A DNA stretch of 31,913 bases from contig DASSJI010000058.1 of the NCBI GenBank assembly GCA_035691285.1, positions 1 through 31,913 on the forward strand, written 5' to 3'. Both the position numbers and the translations under genes were made by a program. The first letter of the stretch is position 1. Each line of letters opens with the position of its first letter. Positions 1 to 7,340 of this stretch are shown here, one piece after another. Below the pieces are notes generated by a model. The model searched no databases. It saw nothing but the letters and a program-made list of their open reading frames with translations, and was not told the DNA's origin. The stretch is from DATFEN01 sp035691285. Lineage in GTDB: Bacteria > Acidobacteriota > Vicinamibacteria > Fen-336.

Positions 1-322
<322 letters not shown>

Positions 323-323
323 G

Positions 324-992
324 ATGCTGTGGCTCGTCCTCGCCGCCTCGAGCGCGATCGCGCCCGAGCGTGCGATTTCGCTCTTCAACGGCCGGGACCT
401 GTCGGGCTGGGAGGCCGACGTTCCCGCCAGGGACGAGGATCCGAAGGCGCCGGACAGCTTCGTCGTCAGAGGCGGCCTCCTGGTGAGCCTGGGGAAGCCC
501 GAAGGCCACCTCGTCACGCGGGACGCCTTTCGTGACTACCGGCTCGTGGTCGAGTACCGGTTCCCGGGGAAAGCAGGCAACTGCGGCGTCCTCGTCCATG
601 CCTCGCGCCCGCGCGCCTTGTACGGGATGTTCCCGCAATCCATCGAGGTGCAGATGCAGAGCGGGGACGCCGGCGACTTCTGGTGCATCCGGGAGGACGT
701 CCTGGTACCGGACATGGAGAGGCGGCGACCGCGCAAGGCCGGCCAGAAGTGGGGCGGCAGCGAGGGCGACGCGCGTCGCATCCTGAACCTCACCGACGGC
801 TCCGAGAAGCCGCTGGGCGAATGGAACACACTGGTGATCGAGGCGCGCGGCCGCGGGCTCAAGGTCTGGGTGAACGGGGACCTGGTCAACGAGGGCGAAG
901 GCGCCACCGCCGACCGCGGGAAGATCGCGATCCAGGCGGAAGGCACCGAGGTGGAATTCCGGAGGGTAGAGGTCGGGCCGCTGTCGAAGTAG
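324..992 (+). CDS. Secreted DUF1080 (3-keto-disaccharide hydrolase-like) domain protein
   Basis: The 222-residue product has a short hydrophobic N-terminus (residues 1-14) that looks like a signal peptide. It is followed by a DUF1080 concanavalin-like beta-sandwich: ISLFNGRDLSGWE near residue 18, then VVRGGLLVS, YRLVVEYRFPGKAGNCGVLVH, and near the C-terminus GEWNTLVIEARGRGLKVWVNG and a final EFRRVEVGPL strand. Family members include hydrolases acting on 3-keto-glycosides, and many are secreted glycan-related proteins of Acidobacteriota, Planctomycetota and Bacteroidota. The exact substrate cannot be read here. The ATG lies one base after the upstream pyrophosphatase stop. Confidence 0.88.
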   Translation: MLWLVLAASSAIAPERAISLFNGRDLSGWEADVPARDEDPKAPDSFVVRGGLLVSLGKPEGHLVTRDAFRDYRLVVEYRFPGKAGNCGVLVHASRPRALYGMFPQSIEVQMQSGDAGDFWCIREDVLVPDMERRRPRKAGQKWGGSEGDARRILNLTDGSEKPLGEWNTLVIEARGRGLKVWVNGDLVNEGEGATADRGKIAIQAEGTEVEFRRVEVGPLSK

Positions 993-1077
993 GTCGCGGC
1001 GGCGGGCAGCGCGCACCTCGGGCTGCCCCCGTGCCCGTGCGCGGCGGCCTCCGTTTCGCGTTGTGCGATCGAACGCC

Positions 1078-1083
1078 TAGAAT
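1078..1083 (+). promoter_or_regulatory. Putative -10 element (TAGAAT) before the DedA-family gene
   Basis: TAGAAT sits 31 bases upstream of the proposed TTG start, in the 122-bp gap after the DUF1080 gene. A weak -35 candidate (TTTCGC, 1054-1059) is 18 bases upstream. The same hexamer recurs at promoter positions of four other genes in this window, which is the main reason to list it. Confidence 0.4.
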
Positions 1084-1114
1084 TGGGGCTTCGTTTCCGC
1101 GGCGAGGAGGCTGC

Positions 1115-1813
1115 TTGGAGCTGGTCGAGAAGCTGCTCTGGCTGCTGAAGCCCGAGGGCATTCAGTGGCTGATCCAGACGGGAGGGCTCCCGGCGATCTG
1201 CCTGATCGTATTCGCCGAGACCGGATTCTTCGCCCTGCTCCCCGGCGACTCGCTCCTCGTGCTCTGCGGCATCTTCGCCGCCACGCTGGGCGCCGACGGG
1301 CGCCCGCTGCTGTCCCTGCCCGCGCTGCTCACCGTAGTGCCCCTGTGCGGCGTGGCGGGCGACCAGGTCGGGTACTGGATCGGGACGTGGTTCGGCAAGG
1401 CGCTCTACGGCTGGCGGGACTTCAGCGTCCTCGGGATCCCGATCTTCAAGCAGGCCTACCTGCGGAAGACCGAGCAGTTCTACGAGAAGTGGGGGACGTT
1501 CTTCATCGTCGCCGGGCGCTGGGTGCCCATCGTGCGGACCTTCGCCCCTATCGTGGCCGGCATCATCCGGATGCCGTTCCGGACCTTCATCACGTACAAC
1601 GTCCTCGGGGCCTTCACCTGGGTCTGGAGCATGGTCCTCGCGGGCTACTTCCTGCCGCCGCTGCTCCAGCAGGTCGTCCCCGGCTTCGACCTGGCTCGCA
1701 ACATCGACAAGATCGCCCTCGTCGTCGTGCTCCTGTCGGTGCTCCCGATCGCGTGGACGGTGCACAAGGAGCGCCGCGACGCGGCCGCGGCGGCGGCGAG
1801 CCCCGCGCCCTGA
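1115..1813 (+). CDS. DedA-family (SNARE-associated/VTT) membrane protein
   Basis: This 232-residue integral membrane protein has the DedA/VTT pattern. It has an N-terminal hydrophobic stretch with FAETGFFALLPGDSLLVLCG, then GDQVGYWIG, a central KTEQFYEKWGTFFIVAGRWVPIVRTFAPIVAGIIRM core with the conserved G-R-W/F-P-R-T residues, and two C-terminal membrane spans ending in a charged tail. Family members are linked to lipid-carrier or phospholipid scrambling and to proton-motive-force-dependent envelope homeostasis. The start is taken as TTG 1115 because a strong AGGAGG lies four bases upstream and no ATG/GTG is nearby. The spacing is short, so the start is moderately certain. The stop is followed by hppA after 25 bases, and the same AGGAGGCTGCT block precedes both starts. 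Confidence 0.9.
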   Translation: MELVEKLLWLLKPEGIQWLIQTGGLPAICLIVFAETGFFALLPGDSLLVLCGIFAATLGADGRPLLSLPALLTVVPLCGVAGDQVGYWIGTWFGKALYGWRDFSVLGIPIFKQAYLRKTEQFYEKWGTFFIVAGRWVPIVRTFAPIVAGIIRMPFRTFITYNVLGAFTWVWSMVLAGYFLPPLLQQVVPGFDLARNIDKIALVVVLLSVLPIAWTVHKERRDAAAAAASPAP

Positions 1814-1838
1814 GGTCGTTCCGCCAAGGAGGCTGCTC

Positions 1839-3881
1839 GTGAGCGTCGTTTCGGTCTCGGACTACGCGTGGCTCCTCGGCGTCCTTGGCCTGGTGGCCGC
1901 CTTCGCCATCTACAGGATCGTGGTCTCACGACCCGCCGGCAACGAGGCGATGACGGCCCTCGCCGAGCAGATACACGACGGCGCCATGGCGTTCCTGAGG
2001 GCGGAATACGCGATCCTGCTCCCGTTCATCGTGGTCGTGGCCGGGCTCCTGGGCTGGGCCGTCGACCCCCGCACGTCGGTCGCCTTCGTCTTCGGCGCCA
2101 CGTGCTCGATCGCCGCGGGCTTCTTCGGAATGAAGGCGGCGACGCGGGCCAACGTGCGCACGAGCGAGGCGGCCCGCAGCAGCGGGCAGGCGCCCGCCCT
2201 GCGCGTGGCGTTCCTGGGCGGCTCGGTCATGGGCCTCTCGGTGGCCGCGCTCGGCCTGCTCGGCATCGGACTCGTCACGCAGGTCTTCGCGCGCGGCCTC
2301 GTCGACGATTCCGCCTTCAAGACGTTCTCGGAGATCATCTCGGGCTTCGCGATGGGCGCGAGCTCCATCGCCCTGTTCGCGCGCGTCGGCGGAGGGATCT
2401 ACACGAAGGCCGCCGACGTCGGCGCCGACCTCGTGGGCAAGGTCGAGGCGGGGATTCCGGAGGACGACCCGCGCAACCCTGCCACGATCGCCGACAACGT
2501 GGGCGACAACGTGGGCGACGTGGCCGGCATGGGCGCCGACATCTTCGAGAGCTACGTGGGCGCGGTCGTGGCGACGATCGCGATCGCCGCCACGGCGCCG
2601 GCGTTCGCGGGGCATCGGGTCGAGGCGATGGCGCTGCCGGTGCTGTACGTCATGATCGGCCTGGTGACGTCCCTGGTCGGCATCGCCTCGATGCGGATCT
2701 TCGAGGGCGGAAACATCGCCGGCGCCCTGCGCTACACGACCTTCGTAGCCGCTGGGCTGTTCTTCCTCGGGGCCTGGTTCGCGACCGCCGCCGTCGACGT
2801 GTTCGGCCCGGGAGCCGAATACGGCCGGATGGGGCCGTTCTGGGCGGTCGCCATCGGGGCCGTGGCGGGCATCCTCGTCGGCCTGGTCACGGAGTACTAC
2901 ACGTCGGGGCCGCCGGTTCAGCGCGTCGCCCGGTCCTGCGAGACCGGCGCAGCGACCAACATCATCTCGGGCCTCGCCGTGGGCATGGAGTCGACCGCGA
3001 TCCCGATGGTCTTGCTCTGCGTCGGGATCTATGCCTCATACCAGGTGGCGGGCCTCTACGGGATCAGCATCGCCGCCGTGGGGATGCTGGCGACGGTGGG
3101 CGTGACGATGTCGGTGGACGCCTATGGGCCGATCGCCGACAACGCCGGCGGCATCAGCGAGATGAGCCGGCTGGGCCCCGAGGTGCGGAAGATCACGGAC
3201 GGCCTCGATGCGGTCGGCAACACGACCGCGGCGATCGGGAAGGGCTTCGCGATCGGATCGGCCGCGCTCACGGCCCTCGCGCTGTTCAGCGCCTACAGCA
3301 CCGCCGTGGGGCTCCGGACCATCGACCTCACCCAGCCGGCCGTCGTCGTCGGCCTCTTCCTGGGCGGGATCCTGCCCCTGCTGATCTCGGCGATGGCCAT
3401 GACCGCCGTGGGCAAGGCTGCCCAGCGCATGGTCGACGAGGTGCGGCGGCAGTTCCGCGAGATCGAGGGGCTGATGGAGGGCACCGCGAAGCCCGACAGC
3501 GCCCGCTGCGTCGAGATCTCCACGAAAGGCGCGCTGCGCGAGATGGTCGTGCCGGGGCTCACGGCGGTGAGCGCGCCCGTCGTGATCGGAGCCTGGAACG
3601 TCGAGGCGCTGGGCGGCCTGCTGGCCGGCGCGACCCTGACCGGCGTGCTGATGGCGCTGTTCATGGCGAATGCCGGGGGCGTCTGGGACAACGCGAAGAA
3701 GCACATCGAGGGCGGCGCCTTCGGAGGCAAGGGAAGCGCTCCCCACAAGGCCGCAGTGGTGGGCGACACAGTGGGCGATCCCTTCAAGGACACGTCCGGG
3801 CCGTCGCTCAACATCCTCATCAAGCTGATGAGCGTCGTGTCGCTCGTGCTGGCGCCCTGGTTTGCCGCCCTCCACGGCTAG
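1839..3881 (+). CDS. hppA: Membrane-bound ion-translocating pyrophosphatase, probably K+-dependent
   Basis: Complete 680-residue pyrophosphatase with about 16 predicted membrane spans, normal for the family. The active-site motifs are intact: DVGADLVGKVEAGIPEDDPRNPATIADNVGDNVGD (residues ~190-225), the DAYGPIADNAGGISEM motif, and the C-terminal GGVWDNAKKHIEGG and HKAAVVGDTVGDPFKDTSGPS. The diagnostic segment reads GNTTAAIGKG. Ala (residue 464) where K+-independent enzymes carry Lys is the known marker of K+-dependent pyrophosphatases. Whether it pumps H+, Na+ or both cannot be settled by eye. It hydrolyses cytoplasmic PPi and energises the inner membrane. GTG 1839 is preceded by AAGGAGG at 1826-1832 with a six-base spacer, a convincing start. 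The next gene overlaps its 3' end. Confidence 0.97.
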   Translation: MSVVSVSDYAWLLGVLGLVAAFAIYRIVVSRPAGNEAMTALAEQIHDGAMAFLRAEYAILLPFIVVVAGLLGWAVDPRTSVAFVFGATCSIAAGFFGMKAATRANVRTSEAARSSGQAPALRVAFLGGSVMGLSVAALGLLGIGLVTQVFARGLVDDSAFKTFSEIISGFAMGASSIALFARVGGGIYTKAADVGADLVGKVEAGIPEDDPRNPATIADNVGDNVGDVAGMGADIFESYVGAVVATIAIAATAPAFAGHRVEAMALPVLYVMIGLVTSLVGIASMRIFEGGNIAGALRYTTFVAAGLFFLGAWFATAAVDVFGPGAEYGRMGPFWAVAIGAVAGILVGLVTEYYTSGPPVQRVARSCETGAATNIISGLAVGMESTAIPMVLLCVGIYASYQVAGLYGISIAAVGMLATVGVTMSVDAYGPIADNAGGISEMSRLGPEVRKITDGLDAVGNTTAAIGKGFAIGSAALTALALFSAYSTAVGLRTIDLTQPAVVVGLFLGGILPLLISAMAMTAVGKAAQRMVDEVRRQFREIEGLMEGTAKPDSARCVEISTKGALREMVVPGLTAVSAPVVIGAWNVEALGGLLAGATLTGVLMALFMANAGGVWDNAKKHIEGGAFGGKGSAPHKAAVVGDTVGDPFKDTSGPSLNILIKLMSVVSLVLAPWFAALHG

Positions 3882-4665
3882 CCCCGCGCGGCTCAATGGT
3901 GCGGCGGCCGGGGCGCTCGCGGCCCTGATGGCCCAGAGCATGGGCCTCTACAGCGCGTTCTCCTATTGGGGCGATCCGGCGTGGTTCGTCCCGGCCGGTG
4001 CCGCCATCGGCGCGCTGGCGTGGCCCACGCGGCTCAGGCGCCTCGTGGCCTGCGGGGCTCTCGCCATGGCGGCGCTGTGGCTGGTCGTGGCCTTCACTCC
4101 GCTGACGGGGCGGCTGGTCGCCGGCACGATCCGGCGGGACGCCCTGCGCGCCGGCGACGCCATAGTCGTTCTGGCCTCTGACGTCCAGGACGACGGCGAG
4201 CCCAACGACGTCGAGATGCAGCGGCTCGTCCGCGGTGTCGAGCTGCTCGCGGAAGGTAGCGCGCCCCGCCTGCTTGTGACCGAGCTGCCGGCGCCGATCC
4301 GGCCGCGGCTGCCCGCGGCACGGGAGCTCATCAGGCGGCTCCGCGTCGAAGGCGAGCTGCTGGCCACCGACGTGGTGCGCAACACATACGACGAGGCCGT
4401 CGTGACCGCCGCCCTCTTCCGGCGCCGGGGCTGGCGCACCGTGCTGCTCGTGACCTCGCCGACGCACTCACGCCGCGCCGCGGCCGTGTTCGACGCCCAG
4501 GGGCTCGACGTCGTCTCGGTGCCTTCGTTCGAGACCCGCTACGACCTCGAGGACCTGTCCCTGCCTGTCGACCGGCTGGAGGCCTTCTCCGCCGTGGTCC
4601 ACGAGCGGATCGGGCTCTGGGTCTACGGGCGGCGCGGCTGGCTCGACGGCGTTACTTCCCGGTGA
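3862..4665 (+). CDS. DUF218 / YdcF-ElyC-like membrane protein
   Basis: This 267-residue protein has two N-terminal hydrophobic segments (about residues 12-60 and 66-85) and then a soluble DUF218 domain. Visible are AGDAIVVLASD (domain entry, residues ~97-107), NTYDEAVVTAALFRRRGW and TVLLVTSPTHSRRAAAVF, the usual core of the YdcF/SanA/ElyC family. These proteins affect envelope integrity and polyprenyl-carrier or peptidoglycan-related processes; the biochemical activity is mostly unknown. The proposed TTG start overlaps the hppA stop by 20 bases. ATG 3928 is an alternative that would remove 22 residues. The 3' end overlaps the convergent DUF2911 gene by 14 bases. Confidence 0.82.
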   Translation: MPPSTASPARLNGAAAGALAALMAQSMGLYSAFSYWGDPAWFVPAGAAIGALAWPTRLRRLVACGALAMAALWLVVAFTPLTGRLVAGTIRRDALRAGDAIVVLASDVQDDGEPNDVEMQRLVRGVELLAEGSAPRLLVTELPAPIRPRLPAARELIRRLRVEGELLATDVVRNTYDEAVVTAALFRRRGWRTVLLVTSPTHSRRAAAVFDAQGLDVVSVPSFETRYDLEDLSLPVDRLEAFSAVVHERIGLWVYGRRGWLDGVTSR

Positions 4666-5134
4666 ACGCCGCCTTGAGCGAGGTTTCGCCCCACAGGAGC
4701 TCGATCTCGCCCTTGTCCTTCTGGCCGCGCAGCTCGATCGTGAAGGTCTCGACCGTTTCCTTGGCCTTGCCCACGACGAACGGCACGTCGGCGACCTTGG
4801 TCTCGTCCTCTTTCAGGACGTTGAGCGTCCAGGCGCCCTTGCCGTCGGGGGTCGCCTTGAGCACGTAGGTCCCCTTCGGGACCGCGGCGGAACCGAAGCT
4901 GAGGTCGGCCTCGGTCGTCAGCTTCGTGGCCGCATCGGCTCCCATCCGCCAAGCCTCGCCGGGCGTCGCGCGGCCCAGCATGTCGCGGCCGGCCAGGCTC
5001 GGTCGGCCGTACTCGATCGAGACGCTCTTGCCGGCGACGAGCGCCTTGGCGAGGCCGCGGGGCGCCGCGTGGGCGAAGCCGGGCGCGGCGGCGGCGAGCG
5101 CGGCGGCGGCGAGCAGGACATGGCGCATGAGCAT
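4652..5134 (-). CDS. Secreted DUF2911 protein
   Basis: The 160-residue product has a clear signal peptide (MLMRHVLLAAAALAAAAPGFAHA, cleavage expected after the last Ala). The mature part matches DUF2911: VSIEYGRPSLAGRDMLG, EAWRMGADAATKLTTEADLSFG, VPKGTYVLKATPDGKGAWTLNV and a final KGEIELLWGETSLKAAF strand. The family is common in Bacteroidota and Acidobacteriota. It is periplasmic or extracellular and has no assigned activity. ATG at 5134 is chosen over the in-frame ATG at 5128 because GGAGG (complement of 5141-5145) is then six bases away. It lies 32 bases downstream of the glycosyltransferase on the same strand. Confidence 0.88.
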   Translation of the reverse strand: MLMRHVLLAAAALAAAAPGFAHAAPRGLAKALVAGKSVSIEYGRPSLAGRDMLGRATPGEAWRMGADAATKLTTEADLSFGSAAVPKGTYVLKATPDGKGAWTLNVLKEDETKVADVPFVVGKAKETVETFTIELRGQKDKGEIELLWGETSLKAAFTGK

Positions 5135-5166
5135 GAATGACCTCCGGGGATCCCCCGGGGCCGATC

Positions 5167-6150
5167 TTAGGTAGCGCGCGGGCGTCTTGGCAAGACCGGC
5201 CCGAGCAAGCCGATCGCGAGGCCCAGGATGCCGGCCATCCGGTGGAGGAGCTGCAGCAGCGCAGCCACCGGGACGAAGGCGGGCGAAACGGTCCGCGCGA
5301 AGGAGAGCAGCAGTGGGGCGTCCAGGCCCACGGCCAACGCAAGGCAGGCGACGCCGGCCGTCGCGGGAACGTGGAGGGACAGGCTCGCGGGGAACAACAC
5401 CAGGCCCACGGCCACCAGCGAGGAGGCGACGCGGTCTGCGGCGGTGAAGTTCAGGTCGCGAGGCAGAGCGTAGCCGGAGCGCCACAGCCGCGCCCAGGGA
5501 ATCGCACGGTCTCGAAGGTCGGCGCTGAGAAGGCCGACGAGCGTCCAGCTCTTCAGGTGCGTGACCTGCGCCTCTCTCACGAGCCGGATGCGATGGCCCG
5601 CGCGGCACAGCCGATATCCCAGCTCGACGTCCTCGATGGACGGCCGCAGGTATCGGGCGTCGAACCCGTTCGCGGATCGAAAGGCGGCGGCGCGGACGGC
5701 GCCGCAGGCGGCCCAGAACGTCGAGGCCACGGGCTTCGAGCGCTGATGCACGAAATGGTGGGCGAGGTTCTTGTACAGGCTCACCCAGGTCCGTGCCTCA
5801 GGTCTGCGGTCGTACGAGCCGAACGCGGCTGCGACGGTCGGATCCTCGAACGGAGCCGTGAGCCTCGACAGGGTGTCGGCGTGCACGCGGCAGTCGGCGT
5901 CGAGGAACACGAGCAGGTCGCCTTTGGCCTCCCTCGCCCCGCGATTGCGAGCCTCGGCCGGCCCGGCTCGGGCTTCGCTCCTCGATACCCGGGCGCCGGC
6001 CCGACGCGCCACCTCGGCCGAATCGTCCCGAGACCCGTCATCGCTCACGATCAGCTCCGCGCCCTCGGGAAGGCTGGCGACGAGGTCGGGGAGCGTGCGC
6101 TCCAGGAAGCGCGCGCCGTCCCTGACCGGGACGATCACCGAGAGCCGCAC
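5167..6150 (-). CDS. Family 2 glycosyltransferase with C-terminal membrane segments
   Basis: A 327-residue GT2 enzyme that transfers a sugar from a nucleotide-sugar donor. Seen in order are the fold entry SVIVPVRDGARFLERTL (residues ~4-20), IVSDDGSRDDS, GPAEARNRGAREAKGDLLVFLDADC with the DxD-type metal-binding Asp pair, FDARYLRPSIEDVELGYRL with the conserved acidic pair, and then two or three hydrophobic segments in the last ~90 residues (ASSLVAVGLVLFPASL and GILGLAIGLLG) that should anchor it in the inner membrane. The start is uncertain. GTG 6150 is the first usable codon after the upstream gene's stop and sits directly before the first beta strand, but it has no good ribosome binding site. 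The substrate is unknown. Confidence 0.85.
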   Translation of the reverse strand: MRLSVIVPVRDGARFLERTLPDLVASLPEGAELIVSDDGSRDDSAEVARRAGARVSRSEARAGPAEARNRGAREAKGDLLVFLDADCRVHADTLSRLTAPFEDPTVAAAFGSYDRRPEARTWVSLYKNLAHHFVHQRSKPVASTFWAACGAVRAAAFRSANGFDARYLRPSIEDVELGYRLCRAGHRIRLVREAQVTHLKSWTLVGLLSADLRDRAIPWARLWRSGYALPRDLNFTAADRVASSLVAVGLVLFPASLSLHVPATAGVACLALAVGLDAPLLLSFARTVSPAFVPVAALLQLLHRMAGILGLAIGLLGPVLPRRPRAT

Positions 6151-6188
6151 GGGATCAGGAGGAGCGCCGCGCCCTGGCCGACGACCAT

Positions 6189-6476
6189 CTACTCGTTGTC
6201 GAACGGATGCGGCGGTCGCGTCGGGTCGTCCGCTGCGCGCCTGCGGGCCTCCTCGAACTTGCGATCCAGGATCTCCCGGGCGTGCCGTGTCTGCTGCACG
6301 GAGCGGGCGAACTTCTCGTCGAGGACGCTTCGCTGCGAGTGCACGCGGCTCACGAGGTCGTCCAGGCTCTTCGGGGGTGCCTTCTTCTGGTCCACCCACA
6401 CGACGCCCCCGGTCTCCGGATCGACCTTGAGCAACGCGGAACAGCAGGGGCAGGTGACGTCCAGCGCCTCCGGCAT
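6189..6476 (-). CDS. Small CxxC-containing protein with coiled-coil-like C-terminus, unknown function
   Basis: A 95-residue protein beginning MPEALDVTCPCCSALLKVDPETG. It has one CPCC motif at residues 9-12, the layout of half a zinc ribbon, then a charged helical stretch (residues ~37-80, KSLDDLVSRVHSQRSVLDEKF onward) rich in heptad-like hydrophobics, and a Pro-rich tail. I do not recognise a named family. With only one CxxC it might bind zinc as a dimer. The ATG lies exactly six bases after a TAGAAT hexamer, so it is probably translated from a leaderless mRNA. It is the first gene of the leftward group leading into the glycosyltransferase (38 bases) and the DUF2911 gene. Confidence 0.75.
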   Translation of the reverse strand: MPEALDVTCPCCSALLKVDPETGGVVWVDQKKAPPKSLDDLVSRVHSQRSVLDEKFARSVQQTRHAREILDRKFEEARRRAADDPTRPPHPFDNE

Positions 6477-6482
6477 GCGGCG

Positions 6483-6488
6483 ATTCTA
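6483..6488 (-). promoter_or_regulatory. Putative -10 element (TAGAAT), leaderless start of the CxxC gene
   Basis: On the minus strand TAGAAT is followed by six bases and then the ATG at 6476. A normal -10 to +1 spacing puts transcription initiation on or next to the start codon. No recognisable -35 is present in the GC-rich upstream DNA. Confidence 0.55.
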
Positions 6489-6534
6489 TCCGCTCGCCGG
6501 TCGCCGCGGGAGCGGCCGACGGCCCGAGGCCGAC

Positions 6535-6564
6535 TTGAAACTGAATTTCAGTTTCAGTTATGAT
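6535..6564 (+). promoter_or_regulatory. Sigma-70-type promoter of the Bfd-like gene
   Basis: TTGAAA (6535-6540) and TATGAT (6559-6564) are separated by 18 bases. Both are good matches to the -35 and -10 consensus and stand out in a very GC-rich background. Initiation is expected near 6571, only about three bases before the ATG at 6574, so the mRNA should be almost leaderless. Confidence 0.75.
6536..6556. promoter_or_regulatory. Perfect 21-bp palindrome, likely Fur-family operator
   Basis: Arms TGAAACTGAA (6536-6545) and TTCAGTTTCA (6547-6556) are exact inverted repeats around one central T. Length, AT-rich composition and the TGAAA...TTTCA outline resemble Fur boxes. The site fills the space between the -35 and -10 of the Bfd-like gene, so a bound repressor would block RNA polymerase. 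Iron-responsive control is inferred from the target gene and the bacterioferritin that follows. Confidence 0.7.
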
Positions 6565-6573
6565 CGGCCCCGG

Positions 6574-6789
6574 ATGTCGACCCTGCTCAAGGCCCTCTTC
6601 GAGCCCCGGGCGATGACGCGGTGCGAATGCGCGGACCTGCCCTTCGAGGAGATCCGCAGGCGCATCGAGCGCGGGCAGAGCTTCGACGAGATCGCGCATC
6701 GGACGGGCTGCGGGCGGACGTGCACGGCCTGCGTGCCCGACCTCCAGGCCTTCCTCGAACAGCAGGGCGCCAAAGCCACCCCGAGGTGA
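6574..6789 (+). CDS. BFD-like [2Fe-2S]-binding protein (bacterioferritin-associated ferredoxin type)
   Basis: The 71-residue protein matches the BFD-like [2Fe-2S] domain. It has C17-x-C19 near the N-terminus and, after a helical spacer (FEEIRRRIERGQSFDEIAHRTG), C46, C50 and C53 in the segment GCGRTCTACVPDLQ. Classical Bfd uses CxC plus CxxC; here C50/C53 supply the CxxC and C46 is an extra cysteine. In E. coli, Bfd docks on bacterioferritin and passes electrons to release stored iron, and the gene directly downstream here is bacterioferritin. The Fur-type palindrome in its promoter fits induction under iron starvation. The ATG at 6574 is set by the promoter; extending upstream would cross the operator. 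Confidence 0.88.
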   Translation: MSTLLKALFEPRAMTRCECADLPFEEIRRRIERGQSFDEIAHRTGCGRTCTACVPDLQAFLEQQGAKATPR

Positions 6790-6844
6790 CCTGGGCCACC
6801 CGGTTGGGGGCCGAGCCCGCGGCGGCAACGCCGATTCCTGGCGT

Positions 6845-6850
6845 TAGAAT
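6845..6850 (+). promoter_or_regulatory. Putative -10 element (TAGAAT) and ribosome binding site of bacterioferritin
   Basis: TAGAAT lies 19 bases before the bfr ATG, and GGAGG at 6858-6862 is seven bases from that ATG. The gap from the Bfd-like gene is 80 bases and no clear -35 was found. Bacterioferritin could therefore have its own promoter in addition to read-through, allowing storage and release genes to be regulated differently. Confidence 0.45.
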
Positions 6851-6869
6851 CGGGCTCGGAGGTGGCGGG

Positions 6870-7340
6870 ATGAAGGGGAACGAAGACGTCGTCAAGCTGC
6901 TCAACGACGTTCTCTGCGCCGAGCTGACCGGCATCAACCAGTACTTCATTCACGCGATGATGTGCGACAACTGGCGCTACAAGCGCCTCGCCGAGCACAG
7001 CCGCCAGGAGTCCATCGAGGAGATGAAGCACGCCCAGCAGGTCATCGAGCGCATCCTCTACCTCGACGGCCAGCCCAACATGCAGAAGTACATGAAGATC
7101 AACGTGGGCAAGACGGTCCCCGAGCAGCACGGCCACGACCTCGCCCTGGAGAAGGACGCCGTCGAGCGGCTGAACGCCGGCATCGAGCTGACCACGAAGA
7201 AGGGCGACAACGGCACCCGCGCGCTGCTCGAGAAGATCCTCGTGGACGAGGAGGAGCACGTCGACTGGCTCGAGGCCCAGCTCCAGCAGATCGAGGACAT
7301 GGGGCTCGAGAACTACCTCGCCCAGCAAGTTGAGGGCTAG
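6870..7340 (+). CDS. bfr: Bacterioferritin
   Basis: A 156-residue haem-containing ferritin that oxidises and stores iron in a 24-subunit cytoplasmic shell. It starts MKGNEDVVKLLNDVLCAELT, as typical Bfr proteins do. All ferroxidase ligands are present at the E. coli numbering: Glu18, Glu51, His54, Glu94, Glu127 and His130. The haem-ligand methionine Met52 is kept in the segment IEEMKHA. The C-terminus (WLEAQLQQIEDMGLENYLAQQ) is also canonical. The ATG is supported by a good GGAGG. The neighbour upstream is its likely redox partner. The next gene starts inside the last codons. Confidence 0.97.
   Translation: MKGNEDVVKLLNDVLCAELTGINQYFIHAMMCDNWRYKRLAEHSRQESIEEMKHAQQVIERILYLDGQPNMQKYMKINVGKTVPEQHGHDLALEKDAVERLNAGIELTTKKGDNGTRALLEKILVDEEEHVDWLEAQLQQIEDMGLENYLAQQVEG

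Noticed and set aside
683..1114. Upstream extension of the DedA-type frame
   Set aside because: It would overlap most of the DUF1080 gene in another frame and has Arg/Gly-rich, non-conserved content. The membrane domain begins after 1115.
2490..2530. Tandem GTGGGCGACAAC-like repeats
   Set aside because: They encode the conserved DNVGDNVGD active-site motif of pyrophosphatase and are not a DNA repeat element.
5144..5160. GC-rich inverted repeat between the glycosyltransferase and DUF2911 genes as a terminator
   Set aside because: The arms are imperfect with an almost absent loop and no T-run, and it lies directly against the DUF2911 ribosome binding site.
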